Below, one piece after another: positions 36,044 through 43,783 of a stretch of DNA of 64,000 nucleotides (the first letter of the stretch is position 1; each line of letters begins with the position of its first letter). Under the pieces are notes generated by a model. That model had not been told where the DNA came from, did no database searches, and worked only from the letters and a program-made list of their open reading frames with translations. The DNA comes from Allobosea sp. LC85 (GTDB taxonomy: Bacteria; Pseudomonadota; Alphaproteobacteria; Rhizobiales; Beijerinckiaceae), in assembly GCF_000735605.1 (NCBI RefSeq), contig NZ_JPKG01000059.1, positions 62,001 to 126,000 of the forward strand, read 5' to 3'. The position numbers and the translations under genes were made by a program.

Positions 36044-36643
36044 GTGCAGGGACTCCTGAAGGTCAGCCGGATCATCGACGCGATCAACAGCCAAATCGGC
36101 AAGAAGGTCGCCTGGCTGATCCTGCTGGCCGTCATCGTCGCGACGGTGAATGCGCTCGTCCGCAAGATCTTCAACATGTCGTCGAATGCCTGGCTCGAGC
36201 TGCAATGGATGCTGTTCGGCGCCGTCTTCCTGATGTGCGCCTCCTGGACGCTGCAGGTGAAGGAGCATATCCGCATCGACATCCTGAACAGCCAGCTGCC
36301 GAAGCGTGTGCAGCAATGGATCGACCTGCTCGGCCATCTCCTGTTCCTGCTGCCGTTCTGTGCGCTGATGGTCTATCATTCCTGGCCGTTCTTCTGGCGC
36401 TCCTACGCAGTCAACGAGCAGTCGCTCTCGGCCGGCGGCCTGCCCCAATGGCCCGCCAAGGGGCTGTTGATCGTCGGCTTCTTCATGCTGTTCTGCCAGG
36501 GCATTTCCGAAGTCATCAAGCAGATCGCGATCATGCGCGGCCTCATGGAAGACGAAGAGACATTGCGCGGCCATGCGGCCGCCGCGGAGGCGGAAGCGCA
36601 ACGCCTGCTGGATCAAGCCAAGGCCCAGGGCCTGGCTTCGTGA
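36044..36643 (+). CDS. TRAP transporter small permease (DctQ)
   Basis: A 199-residue protein with four predicted spans that links the binding protein to DctM in a tripartite ATP-independent transporter. NAWLELQWMLFGAVFLMCAS and HIRIDILNSQLPKRVQQWID are the typical DctQ loop motifs. I chose the GTG at 36044 because it has GGGAG at seven bases; an in-frame ATG at 35999 gives an unlikely extra N-terminus. The 50-residue hydrophilic tail after span 4 is helical and longer than in small DctQ proteins. It is 29 bases upstream of dctM. Confidence 0.92.
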   Translation: MQGLLKVSRIIDAINSQIGKKVAWLILLAVIVATVNALVRKIFNMSSNAWLELQWMLFGAVFLMCASWTLQVKEHIRIDILNSQLPKRVQQWIDLLGHLLFLLPFCALMVYHSWPFFWRSYAVNEQSLSAGGLPQWPAKGLLIVGFFMLFCQGISEVIKQIAIMRGLMEDEETLRGHAAAAEAEAQRLLDQAKAQGLAS

Positions 36644-36672
36644 GCAACCCAGAAGCACACCGGAAACCGCCG

Positions 36673-38460
36673 ATGACCGCCTCCCGTTTCGCGCGCGCCG
36701 CCGGGCTTTTGCTCGCGCTCACCCTGACTGCCTTTTTCAGCCTGCATATGGGTGATGCCCATGCCGCAGGGATCGGCGATTTTCTGCGCGTCAACATGGC
36801 GCCGGTGATGTTCGCGGCCCTCGTCCTCTTCCTCCTGCTCGGCTACCCGGTCGCCTTTGCGCTTGCCGCCAACGGTCTGCTCTTCGCTCTGGTCGGCATC
36901 GAGCTCGGCATGTTCCAGGAGAACTTCCTGCAGGCGCTGCCGGAGCGCATCTACGGCACGATGAACAACGACGTGCTGCTCGCCATTCCCTTCTTCACCT
37001 TCATGGGACTGGTGCTCGAGCGCTCGGGCATGGCGGAAGACCTGCTCGACACGATCGGCCAGCTCTTCGGCCCGATCCGCGGCGGCCTCGCCTATGCCGT
37101 GATCTTCGTGGGCGCCCTGCTTGCCGCCACGACCGGCGTCGTTGCCGCCTCCGTCATCTCGATGGGCCTGATCTCGCTGCCGATCATGCTGCGTTACGGC
37201 TATGATCGCCGGCTCGCCTCGGGCGTGATCGCGGCGTCTGGAACGCTGGCACAGATCATCCCGCCCTCGCTGGTACTGATCGTGCTCGCCGACCAGCTCG
37301 GCCGCTCCGTCGGTGACATGTATGAAGGCGCCTTCATTCCGGGCCTCGTACTCGCCGGGCTTTACGCCGGTTACGTCTTCCTCGTCACCATCGTCTACCC
37401 CAAGCGCGCGCCGGGCCTGCCGCCGGAGGCACAGACGCTGCGCGACACCGACGGCAAGACGCGCCGGCTCTCGCTGCTGGTCGTCACCATCCTCTCCTTC
37501 TGCATCGCCTACGCCTATATGAAGCTCTACACCAAGGTCGGTGCCGGCGCCGATTTCGTCGTGTTGACGATGTCGATCATGGTTGGCGTCTCGCTGGTCA
37601 TCGCACTGATCAACAAGGTGCTGGGTCTCAAGCTGCTGTCGCGCATGACCGAGCAGGTCATCTTCGTGATGGTGCCGCCGCTGGCACTGATCTTCCTCGT
37701 GCTCGGCACGATTTTCATCGGCGTCGCGACACCGACCGAAGGCGGCGCGATGGGCGCCGCGGGCGCGATCCTGCTGGCCTTCAGCAAGCGCCGCCTCTCC
37801 TTCGAACTGCTGAAGCAGGCGACGGAGTCGACGGCCAAGCTCTCGGCCTTCGTGCTCTTCATTCTGGTCGGCGCGCGCGTGTTTTCGCTGACGTTCTACG
37901 GCGTCAACGGCCATATCTGGGTCGAGCACCTGCTGGTCGGCCTGCCGGGCGGCGCGACCGGCTTCCTGATCGTCGTCAACGTGATGGTCTTCCTGCTGGC
38001 CTTCTTCCTCGATTTCTTCGAGCTGGCCTTCATCGTGGTGCCGCTGCTCGGCCCCGCGGCCGAGAAGCTCGGCATCGACCTGATCTGGTTCGGCGTCATC
38101 CTGGGCGTGAACATGCAGACGAGCTTCATGCACCCGCCCTTCGGCTTCGCGCTGTTCTTCCTGCGTTCGGTCGCCCCCAAGCACCGCTACAAGGACAAGG
38201 TCACGGGCCTGCAGATGGAACCCGTCACCACGGGCCAGATCTATTGGGGCGCCGTGCCCTTCGTGGTGATCCAGTGCATCATGGTGGCGCTCGTCATCAT
38301 CTTCCCGAAGATGGTGATGCACTACAAGGCGTCCGCCATTCAGCTCGACCAGAAGTCGATCGACAAGCAATTCGACTCGATCCAGATCCCGGGGCTGGGC
38401 GGCAGCGGCGGCATGCCGGGCCTCGACCTCAACGCCCCACCGACGCTCAACTTCAAGTAG
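36673..38460 (+). CDS. TRAP transporter large permease (DctM)
   Basis: A 595-residue membrane protein, larger than the usual 430 because of a central insert of extra spans. GYPVAFALAANGLLFALVGI, PFFTFMGLVLERSGMAEDLL and TPTEGGAMGAAGAILLAFSK are DctM motifs, and the C-terminal half has the second set with NMQTSFMHPPFGFALFFLRS. This long variant is the one that accompanies TakP-type binding proteins. The frame is open far upstream (to 36205), but that part overlaps dctQ; ATG 36673 gives a signal-like first span. It ends at a strong terminator. Confidence 0.95.
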   Translation: MTASRFARAAGLLLALTLTAFFSLHMGDAHAAGIGDFLRVNMAPVMFAALVLFLLLGYPVAFALAANGLLFALVGIELGMFQENFLQALPERIYGTMNNDVLLAIPFFTFMGLVLERSGMAEDLLDTIGQLFGPIRGGLAYAVIFVGALLAATTGVVAASVISMGLISLPIMLRYGYDRRLASGVIAASGTLAQIIPPSLVLIVLADQLGRSVGDMYEGAFIPGLVLAGLYAGYVFLVTIVYPKRAPGLPPEAQTLRDTDGKTRRLSLLVVTILSFCIAYAYMKLYTKVGAGADFVVLTMSIMVGVSLVIALINKVLGLKLLSRMTEQVIFVMVPPLALIFLVLGTIFIGVATPTEGGAMGAAGAILLAFSKRRLSFELLKQATESTAKLSAFVLFILVGARVFSLTFYGVNGHIWVEHLLVGLPGGATGFLIVVNVMVFLLAFFLDFFELAFIVVPLLGPAAEKLGIDLIWFGVILGVNMQTSFMHPPFGFALFFLRSVAPKHRYKDKVTGLQMEPVTTGQIYWGAVPFVVIQCIMVALVIIFPKMVMHYKASAIQLDQKSIDKQFDSIQIPGLGGSGGMPGLDLNAPPTLNFK

Positions 38461-38481
38461 GCGTCGGTCACCGGAAAACAG

Positions 38482-38511
38482 AAAAGGCGGGGAGCGATCC
38501 CCGCCTTTTTT
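38482..38511 (+). terminator. Intrinsic terminator after dctM
   Basis: An 11-bp stem (AAAAGGCGGGG with CCCCGCCTTTT, 6-base loop) followed by further T's, 21 bases past the dctM stop. It also works for the convergent gene on the minus strand. Confidence 0.92.
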
Positions 38512-38535
38512 CTTGCCCGCAAGCCAGCCTCGGGA

Positions 38536-38922
38536 TCAGCGATAGAAGCTGTCGCCCAATACGCCTCGGTCGGATTGAACCTTGCCGCGGACGATCGCAC
38601 GCACCGGCCCAAGCGTGGACTCGCCGCGCGCCTCGAGCTGGGCCGTGGCGCCGACCGCAGAACCGTAGCGATTATCGGAACGCTTGCCGAATTCAGCTCG
38701 AACCGAGCCGCCTGCGCGCACGCAGAAAGAGGAACCATCGACCCTGACATAGCCCGGGCCGTATTCCGGGCAGGGACGTGCCGCCTTGTCCAGCTTGGGG
38801 GCTGGCAGCTTGCTGGCCGGGGCGCCGCGACCGGGGATGGGCTCGCCGATCGATTGAGCCGCAGCGGGAACCGCTGCAGCGAACGCAGCGAACAGACCGA
38901 CAATCAGGCGCGGCATTCGCAA
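38536..38922 (-). CDS. Miniature porin-like exported protein
   Basis: A 128-residue protein with a signal peptide (MRMPRLIVGLFAAFAAAVPA to AAQS) and a Pro/Lys-rich linker, then CPEYGPGYVRVDGSSFCVRA followed by GGSVRAEFG. This is the N-terminal motif of rhizobial/Brucella porins (PF02530), where two Cys flank the first turn before the first beta strand. The full porins have about 350-450 residues. Here only about 55 residues follow (GATAQLEARGESTLGPVRAI), with two or three possible strands and a C-terminal FYR. It may be a truncated porin or a separate short family. It lies between dctM and the dctP genes. Confidence 0.7.
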   Translation of the reverse strand: MRMPRLIVGLFAAFAAAVPAAAQSIGEPIPGRGAPASKLPAPKLDKAARPCPEYGPGYVRVDGSSFCVRAGGSVRAEFGKRSDNRYGSAVGATAQLEARGESTLGPVRAIVRGKVQSDRGVLGDSFYR

Positions 38923-39038
38923 GACTTCCCGAGATGCGCGAGCGCGGCGCGCAAGCAGTGACGATCGCTGAGTCTAGCCTGCAAGCGCGGCAAAGCAATG
39001 GCCGGCGGCAGACCTCACGGCATGTCTCTGCGCCCAGG

Positions 39039-39110
39039 AAAACCCCGGCGCCCACGAAAACCCCGGCGCCCACGAAAACCCCGGCGCCCACGAAAACCCC
39101 GGCGCCCACG
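39039..39110. repeat. Four tandem 18-bp repeats
   Basis: Unit aaaaccccggcgcccacg, repeated four times exactly (starts 39039, 39057, 39075, 39093). A diverged partial unit lies on the left and the terminator stem on the right. On the minus strand each unit reads as GC-rich sequence followed by TTTT. It looks like amplification of the tail of the adjacent terminator. Confidence 0.95.
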
Positions 39111-39137
39111 AAAAACCCCGGCCTCGCGGCCGGGGTT
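39111..39137 (-). terminator. Intrinsic terminator of the first dctP gene
   Basis: On the minus strand a 10-bp stem (AACCCCGGCC with GGCCGGGGTT, loop GCGA) ends in a T-run, 37 bases past the dctP stop. The 18-bp repeats continue directly beyond it. Confidence 0.9.
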
Positions 39138-39174
39138 CGACAGGGATCGCCGGTTTCCCGGCGGGTCGCTCTCT

Positions 39175-40269
39175 TCAGAGCTGGTTGGCCGCGCGCGCGC
39201 GGATCAGGAAATTGTCGAAGCTGTATTCGGCGATCTGGAACCAGAGATATTCGTCGCCGCGGAAGGCCGACATCGCCTCATAGACCTTCTTGAAGTCGGG
39301 GTTCTTGGCCGAGGTCTCGGCGTAGACCTCCTTGGACGCCTTGAGGCAAGCCTCCATGATCTCCTGCGAGAATGGCCGCAATTGCGCACCGGCACCGACG
39401 AGCCGCTTCAGGGCGGCGGGATTCCTGGCATCGTATTTCGCCTGCATGTCGATATTTGCGAGTGCCGCCGCCGTGGTCAGAATCGATTTGTAGACTTTCG
39501 GCAGCGCTTCCCATTTCGCCTGGTTGATGAAGAAATGCAGCGCGGCGCCGCCTTCCCACCAGCCCGGGTAGTAATAGAACGGCGCGACCTTGTTGAAGCC
39601 GAGCTTCTCGTCATCGGCCGGCCCGACCCATTCGGCGGCATCGATCGTGCCCTTTTCCAGCGCCGGATAGATGTCGCCCCCGGCGATCTGCTGCGGCACG
39701 ACGCCGAGCTTGCTCATGACCTGCCCGGCGAAGCCGCCGATGCGCATCTTCACGCCCTGCATGTCGGCGACGGTCTTGATCTCCTTGCGGAACCAGCCGC
39801 CCATCTGGCAGCCGGTATTGCCACCGGGCACCGCATAGATGTTGTGCTTCTTGTAGAACTCGTTGAGCAGTTCGTTGCCGCCACCATGGTAGAACCAGGC
39901 GTTCTGCTGGCGCGCGTTGAGGCCGAACGGCACCGCAGTGCCGAAGGCGAAGGTCGGATCCTTGCCGACATAGTAATAGGAGGCGGTGTGGCACATCTCG
40001 ACGGTGCCGTTGGCGACCGCATCGGCCGCCTGCAGGCCCGGAACGATTTCGCCGGCCGCGAAGACCTGGATCTGGAAATTGCCGTCGGTCGCCTCCGCCA
40101 CCGCCTTCGAGAGAATCTCGGAAGCGCCGTAGATCGTGTCGAGAGACTTCGGGAATGACGAGGTCACTCGCCATTTCAATTCAGGCATGGACTGGGCGAT
40201 GGCCGGGCTGGCAATGGCGCCCGCGGCAGCCCCCGCCCCGGCAACCTTCAAGAAGTGGCGACGCTTCAT
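39175..40269 (-). CDS. TRAP transporter substrate-binding protein, TakP-like (copy 1)
   Basis: A 364-residue periplasmic binding protein. The N-terminus KRRHFLKVAGAGAAAGAIAS with AQS carries a twin-arginine (RRxFLK) signal, as in TakP-type proteins. The mature part starts PELKWRVTSSFPKSLDTIYG and has the ligand loops FGLNARQQNAWFYHGGGNEL, MGGWFRKEIKTVADMQGVKM and AAEWVGPADDEKLGFNKVAP with YYYYPGWWEGG. TakP of Rhodobacter sphaeroides binds 2-oxo monocarboxylates such as pyruvate with sodium as a dimer; the same is likely here. The open frame runs to 40434, but ATG 40269 gives the signal. It is paralogous to the next gene. Confidence 0.94.
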   Translation of the reverse strand: MKRRHFLKVAGAGAAAGAIASPAIAQSMPELKWRVTSSFPKSLDTIYGASEILSKAVAEATDGNFQIQVFAAGEIVPGLQAADAVANGTVEMCHTASYYYVGKDPTFAFGTAVPFGLNARQQNAWFYHGGGNELLNEFYKKHNIYAVPGGNTGCQMGGWFRKEIKTVADMQGVKMRIGGFAGQVMSKLGVVPQQIAGGDIYPALEKGTIDAAEWVGPADDEKLGFNKVAPFYYYPGWWEGGAALHFFINQAKWEALPKVYKSILTTAAALANIDMQAKYDARNPAALKRLVGAGAQLRPFSQEIMEACLKASKEVYAETSAKNPDFKKVYEAMSAFRGDEYLWFQIAEYSFDNFLIRARAANQL

Positions 40270-40491
40270 CTGGATTTTTCTCCCCTCAGAGATGTTCAGC
40301 GGCACCGGTTGATCCGGCTTTGCGCGCGCGCTCCAGAAAAGCAGGTCCTGTGATCCGCGCAAGCGGAAAGCATGCCCCCCATGCATTTTTCGCAGGATAG
40401 TGTTTTCGTCCCAAGGGAAGCGAGGTTTTATCAAGCAGATCCGCCGGACCCGCCCCAGGGGAGGGCTGATCTTGCGAGGAATCCCATAGAA

Positions 40492-40515
40492 AAAGCCCGA
40501 CTTGCGCCGGGCTTT
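40492..40515 (-). terminator. Intrinsic terminator of the second dctP gene
   Basis: An 8-bp stem (AAAGCCCG with CGGGCTTT, 8-base loop) that ends in a T-run on the minus strand, 45 bases past the stop of the second dctP gene. Confidence 0.85.
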
Positions 40516-40560
40516 CGCGTTGATCTCGACCGAGAAGAACTCGGCCGGATGTTGCCGATT

Positions 40561-41646
40561 TCAGCGCGCGCGCGAACGCACCTGGAAGACATCATAAGTC
40601 AGTTCCGCGACCTGCCACCAGAGATACTGGTCGGAGCGGAAGGCGGTCATCGTGTCGATGGCCTTCTTGAAATCCGGGTTCTTGGCCGAGATCTCGGCAT
40701 AGAGCTCGTTCGAGGCCTTGAGGCTGGCTTCGAGGATCTCCTGCGAGAACGGACGCAGCTGCGTGCCGGCACCAACGAGGCGCTTCAGCGCCGGCGGGTT
40801 CACGACATCATAGCGCGCGCCCATCTGCGTGTTGGCATAGGTGCAGGCGGCGGTCAGGGCAGCCTGGTAGGCCTTGGGAAGGGCGTTCCACTTCTCCAGA
40901 TTGACGAAGGCATGGACCGTCGGCCCGCCTTCCCAGAAGCCCGGATAGTAGTAGTACGGCGCGACCTTGGAGAAGCCCAACTTCTCGTCGTCATAGGGGC
41001 CGACCCACTCCGCGCCGTCGATCGTGCCCTTCTCCAGCGCCGGATAGATGTCGCCGCCGGCGAGCTGCTGCGGCACGACGCCGAGCTTCGCCAGAACCTG
41101 GCCGGCGATGCCACCGATGCGCATCTTCAGGCCCTGAAGATCGGCGACGGTCTTGAACTCCTTGCGGAACCAGCCGCCCATCTGCGCGCCGGTGTTGCCG
41201 CAGGGCAGGCCGTAGATGTTGAACTTCTTGAAGAACTCGTTGAACAGCTCATTGCCGCCGTTCTGATAGAGCCAGGCATTCTGCATGCGGGCGTTCAGAC
41301 CAAACGGCACCGACGCGGCAATCGCGAAGGTCGGATCCTTGCCGACATAGTAATACGAGACGGTATGCGCCATCTCGATCGTGCCGTTGGTGACGGCATC
41401 CGCAGCCTGCAGGCCGGGAACGATTTCACCCGCCGCGAAGACCTGGATCTGGAACTTGCCGTCGGTCAGCTCGGAGACCATCTTGGCCATGATCTCGGCG
41501 CCGGCATAGATCGTGTCGAGCGACTTCGGGAAGCTTGACGCAAGGCGCCATTTCACTTCCGGGCTCGATTGCGCAACGGCCGGCATGGCGACAGCGGAGG
41601 CCGCAGCGCCTGCAGTGGCGGCCTGGATAAATTGACGACGCTTCAT
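40561..41646 (-). CDS. TRAP transporter substrate-binding protein, TakP-like (copy 2)
   Basis: A 361-residue paralogue of copy 1, with twin-arginine-like signal MKRRQFIQAATAGAAASAVA and the same landmarks: PEVKWRLASSFPKSLDTIYA, MGGWFRKEFKTVADLQGLKM, GAEWVGPYDDEKLGFSKVAP and YYYYPGFWEGGP. I chose ATG 41646. The ATG at 41655 directly abuts AGGAG and cannot use it, while 41646 sits at the right distance. It differs from copy 1 in the ligand region (LPCGNTGAQ against VPGGNTGCQ), so the two may bind different 2-oxo acids while sharing DctQM. A separate terminator shows it can be transcribed alone. Confidence 0.94.
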   Translation of the reverse strand: MKRRQFIQAATAGAAASAVAMPAVAQSSPEVKWRLASSFPKSLDTIYAGAEIMAKMVSELTDGKFQIQVFAAGEIVPGLQAADAVTNGTIEMAHTVSYYYVGKDPTFAIAASVPFGLNARMQNAWLYQNGGNELFNEFFKKFNIYGLPCGNTGAQMGGWFRKEFKTVADLQGLKMRIGGIAGQVLAKLGVVPQQLAGGDIYPALEKGTIDGAEWVGPYDDEKLGFSKVAPYYYYPGFWEGGPTVHAFVNLEKWNALPKAYQAALTAACTYANTQMGARYDVVNPPALKRLVGAGTQLRPFSQEILEASLKASNELYAEISAKNPDFKKAIDTMTAFRSDQYLWWQVAELTYDVFQVRSRAR

Positions 41647-41972
41647 TGTGGACATCTCCTCGGATTTCGACTTTGCGATGCGCAGGCGGGTTCGGTCCCG
41701 TTACGGCGAAGTTTCAAGGATCATTCTGGCTAGGTGCGCAGTCGATCGTGCGGGCACGTTTGGTTGATCCAAACTTTCATTCCTGCCGCCGACCCATGCC
41801 TGCACAAAATTTGCGCAGCTCTCCCCAAACATCGCATCACCGTCAACCAACCCGGACGCCTCGACAATTGCGCTCTAGGCATGGCACGGCTGCACACGAA
41901 GCGCATGGTACTTTCGCGGGGCGCGGTCAACCTCCGATCGCGCAATGCAGACAAATTGATGAGAGACGCGAC
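41647..41972. other. Divergent promoter region of dctP copy 2 and agmatinase gene
   Basis: No gene is seen. The stretch must hold both promoters. A small inverted repeat, GTTTGG-TTGAT-CCAAAC, lies at 41758-41774, about midway, and could bind a regulator; this is an inference from symmetry alone. The open frame crossing it (from 41646) has no start signals. Confidence 0.5.
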
Positions 41973-43025
41973 ATGGATCAGGACAAACTCGCCAAGCTGA
42001 GAGCCCGCTATGCCGGTGCGAGCGGGGGTGACATCCACGACCCGCGCTTCGCCAAGGTCGCCGCCGATCAGTTCAAGGGCGACCGTCGGAAATGGCCCTT
42101 CTCCGACGTCGCGACCTTCATCAGCGCGCCCTACCAGCCCGACGCGCTGAGCAAGCCCGATCTCGGCGGGCTCGACGTCGCGATCATCGGCCTGCCGATG
42201 GATCTCGGCGTCACGAACCGCGCCGGCACGCGGCTGGGGCCGCGCGCGGTCCGCGCCGTCGAGCGCATGGGGCCGATGGATCACGTCACCGGCATGGCGC
42301 CCTTCGGCCAGCTCAAGGTTGCCGATATCGGCGACGTCCCCTTCCGCTCGCGCTATTCGCTCGAGAGCTGCCACGAGGATATCGAAGCAACCTTCAAGAC
42401 GATCGTGAAGGCCGGCGTCTCGACGCTCGCGGTCGGCGGCGACCATTCGATCACCTATCCGATCCTCAAGGCGGTCGGCGAGAAGCGCCCGGTCGGCATG
42501 GTCCATATCGACGCGCATTGCGACACGTCCGGGCCCTATGAAGGCTCGAAGTTCCATCATGGCGGACCGTTCCGCCAGGCCGTGCTCGATGGCGTGCTCG
42601 ATCCCGAGCGTGTCATCCAGATCGGCATCCGTGGCGGCGCTGAATATCTCTGGGAGTTCTCCTACGAGTCCGGGATGACCGTCATCCATGCCGACGAGGT
42701 CGACCGCATGGGGCTCGATGCGGTGATCGCAAAAGCTCTCGCCGTGATCGGCGACGGGCCGACCTATGTCTCCTTCGATGTCGATTCGCTCGACCCGGCC
42801 TTCGCGCCCGGCACCGGCACACCCGAGGTCGGCGGCCTGACGCCGCGCGAGGCTCTTGCGATCCTGCGCGGTCTCAAGGGCCGCGATATCGTCGCGGCCG
42901 ACGTGGTCGAAGTCGCACCGCAATATGACGCGACCTCGAACACCGCCCAATGCGCGGCGCAGGTCCTGTTCGCCGAGCTCTGCCTGATCGCCGAGGCGCG
43001 CGCTGCCGGCAAGGGCAGGCCGTGA
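41973..43025 (+). CDS. speB: Agmatinase-family ureohydrolase
   Basis: A 350-residue manganese enzyme of the arginase/agmatinase superfamily that removes urea from a guanidino compound. The metal-binding blocks are GGDHSITYP, HIDAHCDT and SFDVDSLDPAFAPGTGTPEV, all intact. Length and the N-terminal extension (about 60 residues before VAIIGLPMDLGVTNRAGTRL) match agmatinase of Hyphomicrobiales; guanidinobutyrase or guanidinopropionase activity is also possible. ATG 41973 has a GAGAG element. The last bases overlap the GTG start of the Lrp/AsnC regulator gene, which likely controls it. Confidence 0.92.
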   Translation: MDQDKLAKLRARYAGASGGDIHDPRFAKVAADQFKGDRRKWPFSDVATFISAPYQPDALSKPDLGGLDVAIIGLPMDLGVTNRAGTRLGPRAVRAVERMGPMDHVTGMAPFGQLKVADIGDVPFRSRYSLESCHEDIEATFKTIVKAGVSTLAVGGDHSITYPILKAVGEKRPVGMVHIDAHCDTSGPYEGSKFHHGGPFRQAVLDGVLDPERVIQIGIRGGAEYLWEFSYESGMTVIHADEVDRMGLDAVIAKALAVIGDGPTYVSFDVDSLDPAFAPGTGTPEVGGLTPREALAILRGLKGRDIVAADVVEVAPQYDATSNTAQCAAQVLFAELCLIAEARAAGKGRP

Positions 43026-43507
43026 AACGCAAGGCCGTCCAGCTCGACGCGATCGACCGCAGGATCGTCACGATCCTGCGCGCGGAGGGCCGCATCACCA
43101 ATCAGGCGCTCTCGGAGCGGGTGGGATTGTCCGCGCGGCCCTGCCTCGAGCGCGTGCGCAAGCTCGAGGCTTCGGGGCTGATCCTTGGCTATGGCGCGAG
43201 GCTGTCGCCGGAGATCGCCGGCCACGCCATCGTCGCGTTCGCGCAGATCTCGCTGCGCGACCACTCCGTCGGGCGGCGCGAGCGGGTCGAGAAGGTCTTG
43301 AGGGCCTGCCCGGACGTGGTCGAGGTGCAGGTGGTCAGCGGCGAGGCGGATTATCTCGCCCGCATCGTCGCGGATTCGCTGGCGGAGTATGAGGAACTGA
43401 CGGGGACCTGGCTGGCCGATGCGCAGCTCGGCGTGGCCAAGATCGCCACCACCTTCGCGCTGAAGGCCCTGAAGGATTTCGAAGGCTACCCCTTGGCAGA
43501 GCAGTAG
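43022..43507 (+). CDS. Lrp/AsnC family transcriptional regulator
   Basis: A 161-residue feast/famine regulator. The N-terminal winged helix-turn-helix (LDAIDRRIVTILRAEGRITN then QALSERVGLSARPCLERVRK) is followed by an AsnC/RAM ligand domain (VVEVQVVSGEADYLARIVAD). The GTG start overlaps the agmatinase stop by four bases, so it is translationally coupled and probably senses an amino acid to control speB and perhaps the ornithine genes further along. The stop codon lies within a 19-bp tandem duplication. Confidence 0.93.
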   Translation: MKRKAVQLDAIDRRIVTILRAEGRITNQALSERVGLSARPCLERVRKLEASGLILGYGARLSPEIAGHAIVAFAQISLRDHSVGRRERVEKVLRACPDVVEVQVVSGEADYLARIVADSLAEYEELTGTWLADAQLGVAKIATTFALKALKDFEGYPLAEQ

Positions 43508-43529
43508 CAGCTTGGCAGAGCAGTAGCAG
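43492..43529. repeat. 19-bp tandem duplication across a stop codon
   Basis: The 19-mer cttggcagagcagtagcag occurs twice in tandem (43492-43510 and 43511-43529). The first copy contains the last codons and stop of the Lrp/AsnC gene; the second lies in the 3' untranslated part. Confidence 0.9.
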
Positions 43530-43783
43530 GGCGGCGGGCGCCATGTCCTGAATTCATGGCGCCCCGCCTCACGGATCAGTGAGCACGTAAGCTCTTGCGC
43601 CAAGCGCATGCCGGGGACAATATATTGCAGCGCAGCGCAAACCATTGCGCCGCAGCATCACGACGTCATCACACCGGACGAATTTCATGATCTCCTCCAG
43701 CACGGGAGCCGCTGTCGCGCGCCCCAGCAGGATCGCTCGCCGCGCCGGCACAACGCTCCGGCCTCGTCCTGTTCGCACTGGCG

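Noticed and set aside
36613..38370. A 585-codon minus-strand frame opposite dctM
   Set aside because: His/Asp/Arg-rich antisense of a membrane protein gene, no family features.
39039..39110. Possible CRISPR array from regular 18-bp repeats
   Set aside because: The units are directly joined with no spacers and there are no cas genes; likewise the 62-bp array has no variable spacers.
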